Assembly: GCA_038239195.1 (NCBI GenBank)
Contig: JBBSEZ010000096.1
Coordinates: 1-25,562, forward strand
Source of the DNA: JBBSEZ01 sp038239195
Lineage (GTDB): Bacteria > Planctomycetota > Planctomycetia > Gemmatales > Gemmataceae
DNA: 25,562 nt
Direction of reading: 5' to 3'
Shown here piece after piece: positions 6,535 to 13,853 of this stretch. The notes below the pieces were generated by a model, which did no database searches, had not been told where the DNA came from, and saw nothing but the letters and a program-made list of their open reading frames with translations. The stretch's first letter is position 1. Every line of letters starts with the position of its first letter. The position numbers were made by a program, and so were the translations under genes.

Positions 6535-8034
6535 CTACTCGCGTTCCTGATAGTAGGCGATGACGGCGCGCACCGCGCGCCGCCACTGCCGCAGCCGCCG
6601 CTGGCGCTCCTCCTCCGGGAGCTGGGGCTTGTAGCGCTGGCTCTCCTGCGCCAGGCGGCGCAGGTCCTCCTGCCCGCCCCAGACGCCCGTCGCCAGGCCG
6701 GCCAGGTAGGCCGCGCCCAGCGCCGTCGCCTCGCTCTGCGGGGAGGCCAGGACCGGCAGGCCCAGCACGTCGGCCTGGCACTGCAAGAACCACTCGTTGC
6801 GCGCCATCCCGCCATCGACGCGGAGGGCGCTCAACCGCTCGCCGGCGTCCTGGGCGGCCGCGTCGATCAGGTCGGCCACCTGAAACGCCACGCCTTCCAG
6901 GGTGGCGCGTCCCAGGTCGGCCGCCGTCGTGCCGCGCGTCAAGCCGAAGAGCACGCCGCGCGCCTCGGGCACCCAGTGCGGCGCGCCCAGCCCGACGAGC
7001 CCCGGCACGAACAATACCGGCTGGTCGGGGTCGGAGCACTTCGCCATCGCCTCCACGGCAGGGGCCGACTCCAGAAGCCGCAGGCCGTCGCGCAGCCACT
7101 GCACGGCCGCGCCCGCCACGAACACGCTGCCCTCCAGCGCATACTGCGGCGGGCCCGCGCCGCTGGCCGCCAGGGTGGTGAGCAGCCGATGTTTCGACAG
7201 CGTGGCCTTCTCGCCGAGGTGCTGCAAAAAGAACGCGCCGGTGCCGTAGGTACACTTCGCCTCGCCCGGCGCGAAGGCGCACTGCCCGAACAGCGCCGAC
7301 TGCTGGTCCCCCGCGACGCCGCGGATCGGCAGCCCGTCGGGGAGAAAGTCCAGCCCCGCCGTCGTGCCGAAGTCTCCCGCGCTGGGGCGCACCTCTGGCA
7401 GCAGCGCGGCGGGCACCTCAAAATACTTGCACAGTTCCTCGTCCCAGGCGGCGGTGTGCAGGTTCAGGAGCAGGGTGCGCGAGGCGTTGCTGCGGTCGGT
7501 GGCATGAAGGCGGCCCCCCGTCAGGCGCCACGTGAGAAAGGCGTCGATGGTGCCGCAGGCCAGCTCGCCGGCCTCGGCGCGGTGGCGCCAGCTCGCGTCC
7601 TGGCGCAACAGCCAGCGCAACTTCGTGGCCGAGAAGTAGGGGTCGAGTACCAGCCCGGTGCGTTCCTGGAGCCAGGGCTCGTCGGCGTGGCGCTCCCGGC
7701 AGAAGTCGGCGGTGCGCCGGTCCTGCCAGACGATGGCGCGGGCGAGGGGCCGCCCGCCTTCGCGCTCCCACAGCACCGTCGTTTCGCGCTGGTTGGTGAC
7801 GCCCAGGGCGACGAGGGCCCTGGCCTCGATGCCCGCGGCGGCAAGCGCTTCGGGGACGACGGCGCGAGCGCCCTGCCAGATTTCCTCGGCGTCGTGCTCG
7901 ACCCAGCCCGGCTGCGGGTAGTGCTGGGCGAGCTCGCGGGATGCCGACCCGCACGGCTTGCCGCGGGCGTCGTAGACCACGGCGCGGGTGCTGGTGGTGC
8001 CCTGGTCGAGGGCGAGCAGATAGGGGCCGCTCAC
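6535..8034 (-). CDS. glpK: glycerol kinase
   Basis: 499-aa glycerol kinase (FGGY family), which phosphorylates glycerol to sn-glycerol 3-phosphate with ATP in the cytoplasm. The length fits the family (about 500). Motifs in order: ALDQGTTSTRA at residues 8-18 (phosphate loop), GWVEHDAEEIW, ALGVTNQRETTVLW, AIVWQDRRT, DPYFSATKLRWLL, LACGTIDAFLTWRLTGG followed by the conserved TDRSNASRTLL, GVAGDQQSALFGQ, YGTGAFFL, LVGLGAPHW and RVDGGMARNEWFLQ (FGGY signature 2). The glycerol-binding Arg/Glu/Asp positions (NQRE, GDQ) are present. The start is GTG at 8034 with GGGAGG about 8 nt upstream. No glpF or glpD is adjacent, so the gene stands alone, divergent from the zinc-ribbon membrane protein gene. 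Confidence 0.97.
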   Translation of the reverse strand: MSGPYLLALDQGTTSTRAVVYDARGKPCGSASRELAQHYPQPGWVEHDAEEIWQGARAVVPEALAAAGIEARALVALGVTNQRETTVLWEREGGRPLARAIVWQDRRTADFCRERHADEPWLQERTGLVLDPYFSATKLRWLLRQDASWRHRAEAGELACGTIDAFLTWRLTGGRLHATDRSNASRTLLLNLHTAAWDEELCKYFEVPAALLPEVRPSAGDFGTTAGLDFLPDGLPIRGVAGDQQSALFGQCAFAPGEAKCTYGTGAFFLQHLGEKATLSKHRLLTTLAASGAGPPQYALEGSVFVAGAAVQWLRDGLRLLESAPAVEAMAKCSDPDQPVLFVPGLVGLGAPHWVPEARGVLFGLTRGTTAADLGRATLEGVAFQVADLIDAAAQDAGERLSALRVDGGMARNEWFLQCQADVLGLPVLASPQSEATALGAAYLAGLATGVWGGQEDLRRLAQESQRYKPQLPEEERQRRLRQWRRAVRAVIAYYQERE

Positions 8035-8186
8035 GGTGACGCCTCCCGGCGGCTGCGCCGCCGCGAAAGATGAACTATACTTGCCGGATCGGTGCGCTTT
8101 CCAGACCTCGGCAGCTCCGTTGCGCCGAGGCCCCGGGCGTCGCGCTCCCCACGCTCTTGACTTGCCTGAACCGCAGGTATACCGCC

Positions 8187-9206
8187 ATGCCGATGGTCTG
8201 CCCCCAGTGCAGCGAGCTCCACGAGCAGCTCACCCCGTGCCCGCAGTGCGGCCCGCGCTTGCAACCGCGGGGCCCGCGGGCCCCGGCCGCCGTGCGCGAA
8301 GGCGCGACGCGCTGGCAGCAAACCGCGTGGGGGCGCGTCCTGATCGGCCTGCTGCTGGCCCAGGGGCTGTTCTATGGCTTGCGGCAGCTCCTCACAGGGG
8401 CCATGCTCGCCGCCTCGGGGGCCGAGGGCGCCGAGGCGGCCTGGACCACCGAGCACGGCACCTGGCTGCTCCAAGGCATTCAGTTTCTCACCCTCCTGCT
8501 GGGCGGGCTGCTGGCCGGCGTCGGCCAGCGCTACGGCGTGGTCCTCGGGGCGGTCGTCGGCGCCTGGAACGGCGTGCTGGCGGTCTTGCTGAACCAGGGC
8601 CCGACGCACGATCTGGCCCCGGCTGCTCTGACCGCTCTGCCTGGGTTGCACGCGACCTTTGCCGCGGTCGGCGGCTGGCTGGGGGGCCTGATCTGGCGGC
8701 CCTTGCCCGCCCCAGTGGTCCCCGGCGCGCTGGTTTCCGCCCGCAAGGCCGCGGCACAACGGCGCCTGTCCCTGTTCGCCGGCCCCGTGGGCTGGTTTCG
8801 CGTCGCCCTCGGGGCCGCCCTGGCCATTGCCGGCACGCTGACGGCCGAGATGCTCTTCGAGAAGGTGCTCTCCTATGGCGGGGGGAAGCTCGGGACGAGC
8901 ACGGAACTGCAAGACCGCATCATCATCTGGGAGATCAAGGCGCTGGCCGTCCTCCTCGGCAGCGCCCTCGCCGGGGCCACCACGCCCAACGGCTTCAAAC
9001 AGGGCCTGTTCGTCGGGCTGTTCAGCAGTTTCGTCCTCGTTGGCCTCGAGTCCCACGGCTCGCCGCGCTGGTTCGAGATCGCCGCCCTGACCTTCGTCAG
9101 CTCCTTCTCCCTCGCCCTCGCCGGCGGCTGGTTCGGCGGCCAACTCTTCCCCCCCGTCTTCAAAGTCCCACGGAGGTCGGCCACGGGGATCATGGATAGT
9201 CCTTAG
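8187..9206 (+). CDS. zinc-ribbon membrane protein, unknown function
   Basis: 339-aa protein starting MPMVCPQCSELHEQLTPCPQCG: two CPQC pairs (residues 5-8 and 18-21) form a zinc ribbon typical of planctomycete membrane proteins. About seven hydrophobic segments follow, in Ala/Gly/Leu-rich helices, for example residues 53-70, 97-115, 120-140, 160-185, 205-225, 250-285 and 295-325. I chose the ATG at 8187 because the zinc ribbon begins there; the frame is open from 8070 but the added 39 residues look non-coding and lie in the glpK/8187 divergent region. The last three codons and the TAG stop are supplied by a long inverted repeat starting at 9197, so the original C-terminus may have been replaced. 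Function unknown. Confidence 0.8.
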   Translation: MPMVCPQCSELHEQLTPCPQCGPRLQPRGPRAPAAVREGATRWQQTAWGRVLIGLLLAQGLFYGLRQLLTGAMLAASGAEGAEAAWTTEHGTWLLQGIQFLTLLLGGLLAGVGQRYGVVLGAVVGAWNGVLAVLLNQGPTHDLAPAALTALPGLHATFAAVGGWLGGLIWRPLPAPVVPGALVSARKAAAQRRLSLFAGPVGWFRVALGAALAIAGTLTAEMLFEKVLSYGGGKLGTSTELQDRIIIWEIKALAVLLGSALAGATTPNGFKQGLFVGLFSSFVLVGLESHGSPRWFEIAALTFVSSFSLALAGGWFGGQLFPPVFKVPRRSATGIMDSP

Positions 9207-9289
9207 TCCTTCGTGCTTGGTTCTTAGCAAAGACAGAACGCGGCGTGGGCCCTCTTTGCTAAGCACCAAGCACGAAGGACTAAGGACTA
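9197..9289. repeat. 37-bp inverted repeat overlapping a stop codon
   Basis: Arms 9197-9233 and 9253-9289 are 37-nt inverted copies with a single mismatch, spacer 19 nt. The arms are made of short near-repeats (AGTCCTT AGTCCTT CGTGCTTG GTGCTTA) and are AT-richer than the surroundings. The left arm supplies the end and the stop codon of the zinc-ribbon gene. It could end transcription in both directions, but its repeat-within-repeat structure fits a mobile palindromic element better. Confidence 0.9.
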
Positions 9290-9379
9290 ATCTGCTCTTG
9301 CACGTCCCCCCCTTCATGGCCTAGAAGGGAAGCGCGCTCCCGCTCCATCCGAAGGAGGGGGCCGCTCGAGGGCGATGGC

Positions 9380-10585
9380 ATGGACGCGTCCGGGGACCGC
9401 TCTCGCCGCACCCTGACGATCCTGTGCGTGGCCAGCATGGGCTGGGCCTTCAGCTTTGGGCTGGGGGCGCCGCTCGCCTCCCTCTGGCTCCGCGACGCCG
9501 GGTGGACCTCCCGCGCCATCGGCCTCAACACCAGCGCCTACTACCTCGGCGTCGCCCTCGCCTCCCTCTTCGTCCCCTGGCTGATGCGCCGCGCCAACCG
9601 CGCCTGCGTCGTCGCGGGCATGGTCCTCGACGCCGCCACGACGGCGCTCTTTCCGCTCTGCGAGGGCGCCCCCCTCTGGATGCTGTTGCGCCTCGTCGGC
9701 GGGGCCGGGACCGCCCTGAGCCTCATCCCGATGGAAACGCTCGTCAACCACAACGCCCCTCCCGCGCGCCGCGCCCGCGATTTCGGCGTCTACGCCGTCG
9801 GCGTGGCGCTGGGCATCGCCCTGGGCAGCGTCGTCGGGCTCCAGCTCTACCACGACACCCCCAAACTCGCCTTCGCCCTGGGCGGGCTCGTGACGCTCCT
9901 CTCCACAGCCCTGGCGTGGTGGGGCGTGCCGGCCCGCGAGGTGCCCCCGGAGGAAGGGGCCGACGGCAACGTGCCCGTCGTCTTGCCGGCGACCTTCCTC
10001 GGCTTCGGCACCGCCTGGGCCCAGGGCTTCCTCGAAGGCGGGACGCTCGCCTTCCTCTCGATCTACCTGCTCGGCCTGGGCTTCACGGAGGGCGACACCA
10101 GCGGGCTGATGGGAGGGCTTTTCCTCGGCGTCGTGCTGGCGCAACTGCCCGTCGCCTGGCTGGCCGACCGGCTCGGCCGGCTGCGCGTGCTGCTGCTCTG
10201 CCACGCCCTCCTCCTGACGGGCCTCGCCGGCACGCCGTTCTGCCGCGCCTACCTGGGCCTGGGGGCCTGGCTGTTCCTGCTCGGCGCCACCTGCGGCGCC
10301 CTCTACCCGCTCGGCCTGGCGCTGATCGGCGAGCGCGTGCCGAAGACCGGACTGGCCCGCGCCAACGCCTGGTATCTGGCCTGCAACTGCGCGGGCAGCC
10401 TGAGCGGGCCCGTCCTCATGGGCCTGGCGATCGACTTCTTCGGCCCGCGCGCCCAGTTCGCGATGGGGGTCGTTGCCCTCCTCGCCGTGCTGGCGATCTG
10501 GGGGGCCTGGGCGGGGGCCCGCCGCGCGTCGGAGCGCCCCTGCCAATCGGCCGGCGAAGCGGAGCGCGAACAGCGGGCGGCGTAG
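9380..10585 (+). CDS. MFS transporter
   Basis: 401-aa major facilitator superfamily permease with about 12 transmembrane helices in two halves. Visible features: first helix from about residue 14 (LTILCVASMGWAFSFGLGAP), AIGLNTSAYYLGVALASLFVPWLMRRA with the loop 2-3 basic motif, a long central loop near residues 190-200 (ARAREVPPEEGADGN-type), and a matching second half starting near 205 with LADRLGRLRVLLLCH, the second copy of the DRxGR motif. The last 30 residues are charged and cytoplasmic. The closest general class is sugar/drug permeases of the YcaD-like type; substrate cannot be told. The start ATG at 9380 has only a distant purine tract (GAAGGAGGGGG, about 20 nt upstream). The next gene starts 79 nt after its stop on the same strand. 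Confidence 0.88.
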   Translation: MDASGDRSRRTLTILCVASMGWAFSFGLGAPLASLWLRDAGWTSRAIGLNTSAYYLGVALASLFVPWLMRRANRACVVAGMVLDAATTALFPLCEGAPLWMLLRLVGGAGTALSLIPMETLVNHNAPPARRARDFGVYAVGVALGIALGSVVGLQLYHDTPKLAFALGGLVTLLSTALAWWGVPAREVPPEEGADGNVPVVLPATFLGFGTAWAQGFLEGGTLAFLSIYLLGLGFTEGDTSGLMGGLFLGVVLAQLPVAWLADRLGRLRVLLLCHALLLTGLAGTPFCRAYLGLGAWLFLLGATCGALYPLGLALIGERVPKTGLARANAWYLACNCAGSLSGPVLMGLAIDFFGPRAQFAMGVVALLAVLAIWGAWAGARRASERPCQSAGEAEREQRAA

Positions 10586-10663
10586 TGGCCTCAACGCCAC
10601 GCCGGCGCCCTGTTAGAATGAGAATGCGGCTTGCGACTTCTTCCTTCGCCCCTCGGGCTTGTC

Positions 10664-11929
10664 ATGGCCTTTCCGATCAAGCACCTGCCCGTCCTGCAAA
10701 ACTGGGACTGCCACGCCACCGGCACGTGCTGCAAGGAGTACCGCGTCACGCTCTCCGACGACGAACGCCAGCGAATCGAAGGCCAGGGCTGGTCGCCCGC
10801 CGAGCTGGGCGGGCTGCCGGCCTTCCGCCGCGCCGGCCCGCCGTGGGCGCGCCGCTACCTGCTCAACCACCGCGCCGACGGGAGTTGCGTCTTTTTGAGC
10901 GCGGAAGGCCGCTGCCGCATCCACGAGAAGTTCGGCTACGAGGCCAAGCCGCTGCCGTGCCGGCTCTTCCCATTCGTCCTCGTCCCCGCCGGCGACCACT
11001 GGCGCGTTGGGATGCGCTACGCCTGCCCGTCGGCTGCCGCCAACAAGGGCCGGGCCTTGCCCGAGCACCAGGCGGAGCTGATGGCCTTCGCCGCCGGCCT
11101 CGCCGAGCGCGAACACCTCGCGCCCCTGCCGGACGGCACGCTGAACGCGCCCCCGCGCCTCGAGGGCAGCAAGGCGCTGTCCTGGCCCGACGTGCTGCGC
11201 ATCGTCGATGCGCTCGTGGCCATGCTGCGCAACCGGCGCGATCCGGTGGAGCGAAGGTTGAGAAAGTGCCTCGCCTTTGTCCGCGACCTGCGCCAGGCCA
11301 AACTCGCCAACCTCGAGCCGGGGCGCTTCCCCGAGCTGATCGGCCTGCTCAAGGGCGCTGCCGACGCCGACACGCCGGCCAACCTGATGACGCTGCCTCC
11401 CCCGGGCTGGGTGGGCCGCATGCTGTTCCGCCAGGCCGTCGCCCTGTTCACGCGCAAAGACCACGGCCCCAACCGCGGGGTGGCGGGGCAAGGGCGCATC
11501 GCCCTGCTGCGCGCCGCCGTGCGCTTCGCCCGCGGCAAGGGCGCCATCCCGCGCATGCACCGCATCTTGCCCGAGTCCACCTTCGAGGAGGTCGAGGTGC
11601 CGCGCGGCCCCCTGCCGCGGGAGGCGGAGGAAGTGTTGGAGCGCTATTACCTGGTCAAGGTCGCCTCGCTCCAGTTCTGCGGGGCGGCGTCGTTTGGCCT
11701 GCCGCTGGCGGAGGGCTTCGCGCTGCTGGCGCTGACCTACCCCATCGCGATGTTCGCGGCGCGCACGTGGCGCGACGTCCCTCGCGAGCAGGCCGTCACG
11801 CAAGCGCTGACGATCGTGGACGACCACGTGGGCTTCAACCGGGTGCTGGCGACGTTCCGCCAGCGCCTCGGCCTGTCCATCCTCGCCCGCGGCGAATTGT
11901 CCAACCTGATCGCCTGGTATAGCCGATGA
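10664..11929 (+). CDS. YkgJ-family cysteine-cluster protein
   Basis: 421-aa protein with an N-terminal YkgJ (CxxxxxCC...C) metal-binding module. Cysteines at 16, 22 and 23 (WDCHATGTCCKEYRVTL), 75 (GSCVFLS), 84 (GRCRIHEKFG) and 99 (PLPCRLFPF) are the conserved set thought to bind Zn or an Fe-S cluster. The remaining 300 residues are a helical C-terminal extension, much longer than ordinary YkgJ proteins (about 120 aa). I chose the ATG at 10664 because the family begins close to the first Cys; a start at 10631 adds 11 residues. The arginase-fold gene starts 38 nt after its stop, so the pair is probably co-transcribed. Members are often proposed to act as metal-dependent modification or oxidoreductase helpers, but the reaction is not established. 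Confidence 0.88.
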   Translation: MAFPIKHLPVLQNWDCHATGTCCKEYRVTLSDDERQRIEGQGWSPAELGGLPAFRRAGPPWARRYLLNHRADGSCVFLSAEGRCRIHEKFGYEAKPLPCRLFPFVLVPAGDHWRVGMRYACPSAAANKGRALPEHQAELMAFAAGLAEREHLAPLPDGTLNAPPRLEGSKALSWPDVLRIVDALVAMLRNRRDPVERRLRKCLAFVRDLRQAKLANLEPGRFPELIGLLKGAADADTPANLMTLPPPGWVGRMLFRQAVALFTRKDHGPNRGVAGQGRIALLRAAVRFARGKGAIPRMHRILPESTFEEVEVPRGPLPREAEEVLERYYLVKVASLQFCGAASFGLPLAEGFALLALTYPIAMFAARTWRDVPREQAVTQALTIVDDHVGFNRVLATFRQRLGLSILARGELSNLIAWYSR

Positions 11930-11967
11930 AAGGCACACTCTCTGTTGCAAGGAGGCAAGGAGGGCCG

Positions 11968-12930
11968 ATGCAGACGCGAATCCTCGACCTCGACGCCAGC
12001 GTCGCCCGCCAGCGCGCCGTGGGCCAGCGCTTCCGCGCCGCAGTCCTGCCTTTCCAGGACTGGGGCCGGCGCCTGCGCCTGGCGTGCAGCTTCGGCGCCT
12101 ACCGTCGCTTCGAGCGCGACCTGGCGGGGGCGCTCGGCTCCTTCCACGACGCGCCGGCGAACGTGACGTTCCTCGGCTCGGGCGATTTCCATCACGTCAG
12201 CCTGGCCCTGCTGCGCCGGCAGGCCTCGCCCTGCAACCTGCTCGTGCTGGACAAGCACCCCGACTGGGTGCGCGGCGTGCCACTGCTGCACTGCGGCACC
12301 TGGCTCCGCCACGCCGCCTTGCTGCCCAACGTCGGTCGCATCTTCCACGTCGGCGGCGAGCTCGATTTCGACAACGCCTATCGCTGGCTGGCGCCCTGGT
12401 CGGAGCTGCGCTCGGGCAAGATCACCGTGCTGCCCGCGCTGCGCCGCTTCCGCAGTCGGCGCTGGGACGGCGTGCCTCACGACTGCCTGCGCCAGTGGCC
12501 CGACCAGATGGCCCGGCGCGGCTGGGTCGAGGACTGGCTGGGCCCGTTCCGCGCCGAGCTGGCGAGCTGCCCCCTGTACGTCTCCCTCGACAAGGACGTG
12601 CTGCGCGCCGACGAGGCGATCGTCAACTGGGACTCGGGCTGGCTGACGACGTTCGAGATCGTCGAGGTGCTCGATGCGTTCCTGGCGGCCAGCGCGGGGC
12701 TGGCGGGCATGGACGTGGTCGGGGACTGGTCGCCGGTGCGCGTGCGCGGCCCGCTGCGGCGCGCCCTGGACTGGCTGGAGCACCCGCGGCTCGAGGTCGA
12801 TCCCGCCCAGGCGCAGCGGCGCAACGAGGCGGTGAATTTGCAAGTGTTGGAGGCGGTCGCGGCGCGGCTGGAGAAGGGCAAGAAATGGGGGTGGGCGGGC
12901 AGGGCGCACGGGGCGCGCCTCGCCGCGTGA
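11968..12930 (+). CDS. arginase/ureohydrolase-fold protein
   Basis: 320-aa protein with the metal-ligand pattern of arginases and agmatinases: GSGDFHHVSLALL (His75/76) in place of the GGDHS motif, LVLDKHPDW (Asp95, His97, Asp99) in place of DAHxD, and YVSLDKDVL (Asp208, Asp210) in place of SxDxDxxDP. All six binuclear-manganese ligands therefore appear present, although the surrounding loops differ strongly from true arginases and agmatinases. The Pro usually following the last motif is missing. Known family members hydrolyse guanidino groups to release urea or formamide; the substrate here is unknown. Start ATG 11968 has AAGGAGG-type sites at both 11949 and 11958. It follows the YkgJ gene by 38 nt. 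Its end, 9 nt before a 20-bp inverted repeat, is likely the end of the operon. Confidence 0.8.
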   Translation: MQTRILDLDASVARQRAVGQRFRAAVLPFQDWGRRLRLACSFGAYRRFERDLAGALGSFHDAPANVTFLGSGDFHHVSLALLRRQASPCNLLVLDKHPDWVRGVPLLHCGTWLRHAALLPNVGRIFHVGGELDFDNAYRWLAPWSELRSGKITVLPALRRFRSRRWDGVPHDCLRQWPDQMARRGWVEDWLGPFRAELASCPLYVSLDKDVLRADEAIVNWDSGWLTTFEIVEVLDAFLAASAGLAGMDVVGDWSPVRVRGPLRRALDWLEHPRLEVDPAQAQRRNEAVNLQVLEAVAARLEKGKKWGWAGRAHGARLAA

Positions 12931-12939
12931 CGCCTTCGT

Positions 12940-12995
12940 TTAGCGACGCTTCGCAGAAGCGTTGGGGCCTCCACACTTCTGCGAAGCGTCGCTAA
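12940..12995. repeat. 20-bp perfect inverted repeat between arginase-like gene and lexA
   Basis: Arms 12940-12959 (TTAGCGACGCTTCGCAGAAG) and 12976-12995 are perfectly complementary, with a 16-nt spacer. It lies 9 nt after the arginase-like stop and 12 nt before the end of the lexA frame, so it may act as a bidirectional terminator for two convergent genes. The sequence TTAGCGACG is shared in style with the 13788 repeat (GTCGCTAAG), suggesting a repeat family. Confidence 0.88.
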
Positions 12996-13007
12996 CCGGT
13001 CGCCCGG

Positions 13008-13127
13008 TCAAACCTTCCGCAACACGCCGACGAGGACGCCGAGGACGTGGGTGTCCGACTCCGGATCGACGACGATCGGCTTCATGGTGCCGTTGGCGGG
13101 GAACAGCGTGATCTGTCCCAGCTTGTC
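13008..13127 (-). pseudogene. lexA: orphaned 3' end of lexA after the TAG
   Basis: These 39 codons, followed by TGA at 13008-13010, are in frame with the lexA gene and read DKLGQITLFPANGTMKPIVV then THVLGVLVGVLRKV. This is the normal LexA C-terminus (compare the family pattern LLPENS..KPIVVD...GVLVGVIR). It has no start codon or ribosome site of its own, so it can only be made by reading through the TAG or if the TAG is an error. That the tail shows no further damage suggests that the stop is recent. Confidence 0.9.
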
Positions 13128-13625
13128 CTAGTGGAAGCGCTTGAGCGTCGTCTCGTCGTCGATCATGGCGACGACGCGCTCGCCGTTCTCGGCCGTCTCC
13201 TGCTTGCGAATCACCACGTAATCGCCGTCGTCGATGTAGTCCTCGATCATCGACTGGCCGCGCACCTGCAGCACGAAGTGATCGGGGCCCGTAAACAGTT
13301 CGCCGAGGTTGATGCGCTCGTCGGTCTGCATGGCCTCGATCGGCGCGCCGGCGGCGACCTTGCCGTACAGCGGCAGTTCCGCGGGCAGGGCGCCTGGCGG
13401 GCGGTGATCGACGAGCTGGATGGCGCGCGCCGACTTCAGGGCGCGCAGGATCACCCCTTTGTTGACGAGGGCGTTGAGGTGGCACATGACGCCGTTGGGC
13501 GACTTGATCTCGAAATGATTGCCGATCTCGCGCACCGTCGGGCCGTAGCCCCGGCTCTCAATCTTGTCGCGGATGAATTCGTAGATCTGCCGCTGGCGCT
13601 CCGTCAAGCTCTCGTAGTTGACCAC
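13128..13625 (-). CDS. lexA: LexA repressor, C-terminally truncated by an in-frame TAG
   Basis: SOS-response repressor with autoproteolysis. From the GTG at 13625 (GGAAAGGGAG about 8 nt upstream) the protein begins MVNYESLTERQRQIYEFI, the usual LexA N-terminus, and gives 165 aa. Winged-helix DNA-binding domain residues 1-70 (YGPTVREIGNHFEIKSPNGVMCHLNAL); cleavage site Ala92-Gly93 in KVAAGAPIE; nucleophile Ser125 in GQSMIEDYIDDGD; general-base Lys162 in TTLKRF. Three codons after Lys162 a TAG (13128-13130) stops translation, yet the same frame continues for 39 more codons with perfect LexA-like sequence. The expected length is about 205. The truncated protein keeps both catalytic residues but lacks the final strands that build the dimer interface, so repression and cleavage may both fail. 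It could also be a sequencing error. The frame is open to 13745, but that extension is promoter DNA. Confidence 0.93.
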   Translation of the reverse strand: MVNYESLTERQRQIYEFIRDKIESRGYGPTVREIGNHFEIKSPNGVMCHLNALVNKGVILRALKSARAIQLVDHRPPGALPAELPLYGKVAAGAPIEAMQTDERINLGELFTGPDHFVLQVRGQSMIEDYIDDGDYVVIRKQETAENGERVVAMIDDETTLKRFH

Positions 13626-13701
13626 GGTTTGCTCCCTTTCCAAAGCCTGGACTGTCTCTCGGGCCGCCCACTCCCACCGTCCTGGCGGCACGTGTAAATA
13701 A

Positions 13702-13722
13702 GTATAATAGACGGGCGTATAC
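13702..13722 (-). promoter_or_regulatory. lexA promoter region with GTATA-N11-TATAC palindrome
   Basis: On the minus strand, upstream of the lexA start, there is an AT-rich block. It includes the palindrome GTATA-N11-TATAC, whose right half overlaps a TATACT sequence suited to be a -10 box. The position, about 77-97 nt before the lexA GTG, and the symmetry are what an autoregulatory operator would show, since LexA usually controls itself. It does not match the CTGT-N8-ACAG or the GAAC-type boxes, so this is inference only. The -35 element is weak. Confidence 0.35.
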
Positions 13723-13787
13723 AAAGAAAGAGAATTCTTTGGCATCGGTTCGTTCTTCGGGTATCGTCAAGCTGGAGGGGCCTGTTC

Positions 13788-13841
13788 GTCGCTAAGCCGC
13801 AAGCGGCGACCCGGGAGGTTTGCCGCTTGCGGCTTGGCGAC
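13788..13841. repeat. 20-bp inverted repeat ending at the trpD ribosome site
   Basis: Arms 13788-13807 and 13822-13841 (GTCGCTAAGCCGCAAGCGGC type) are inverted copies with one mismatch and a 14-nt spacer. The right arm ends directly against GGAGG of the trpD Shine-Dalgarno sequence, so a folded mRNA hairpin would lie next to the ribosome site. It belongs to the same class of palindromes as those at 12940 and 21403. Confidence 0.85.
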
Positions 13842-13853
13842 GGAGGTGGGAGC

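Noticed and set aside
4461..6563. Very long open frame overlapping the membrane protein and the phosphatase gene
   Set aside because: Arg/Pro-rich translation with no motif; a shadow of genes with GC-rich third positions in another frame.
8070..8186. Longer N-terminus for the zinc-ribbon membrane protein
   Set aside because: Extra residues look non-coding and lie in the divergent region with glpK; the zinc ribbon starts at 8187.
9424..11922. Long open frame across the MFS and YkgJ genes
   Set aside because: Arg/Pro/Ala-rich with no family; overlaps two confident genes.
13128..13130. TAG decoded as an amino acid such as pyrrolysine
   Set aside because: No sign of pyl genes or a recoding signal here; a plain nonsense mutation or base error is simpler.
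13626..13745. Upstream extension of the lexA frame
   Set aside because: AT-rich promoter-like DNA; the GTG at 13625 with Shine-Dalgarno gives the normal LexA N-terminus.
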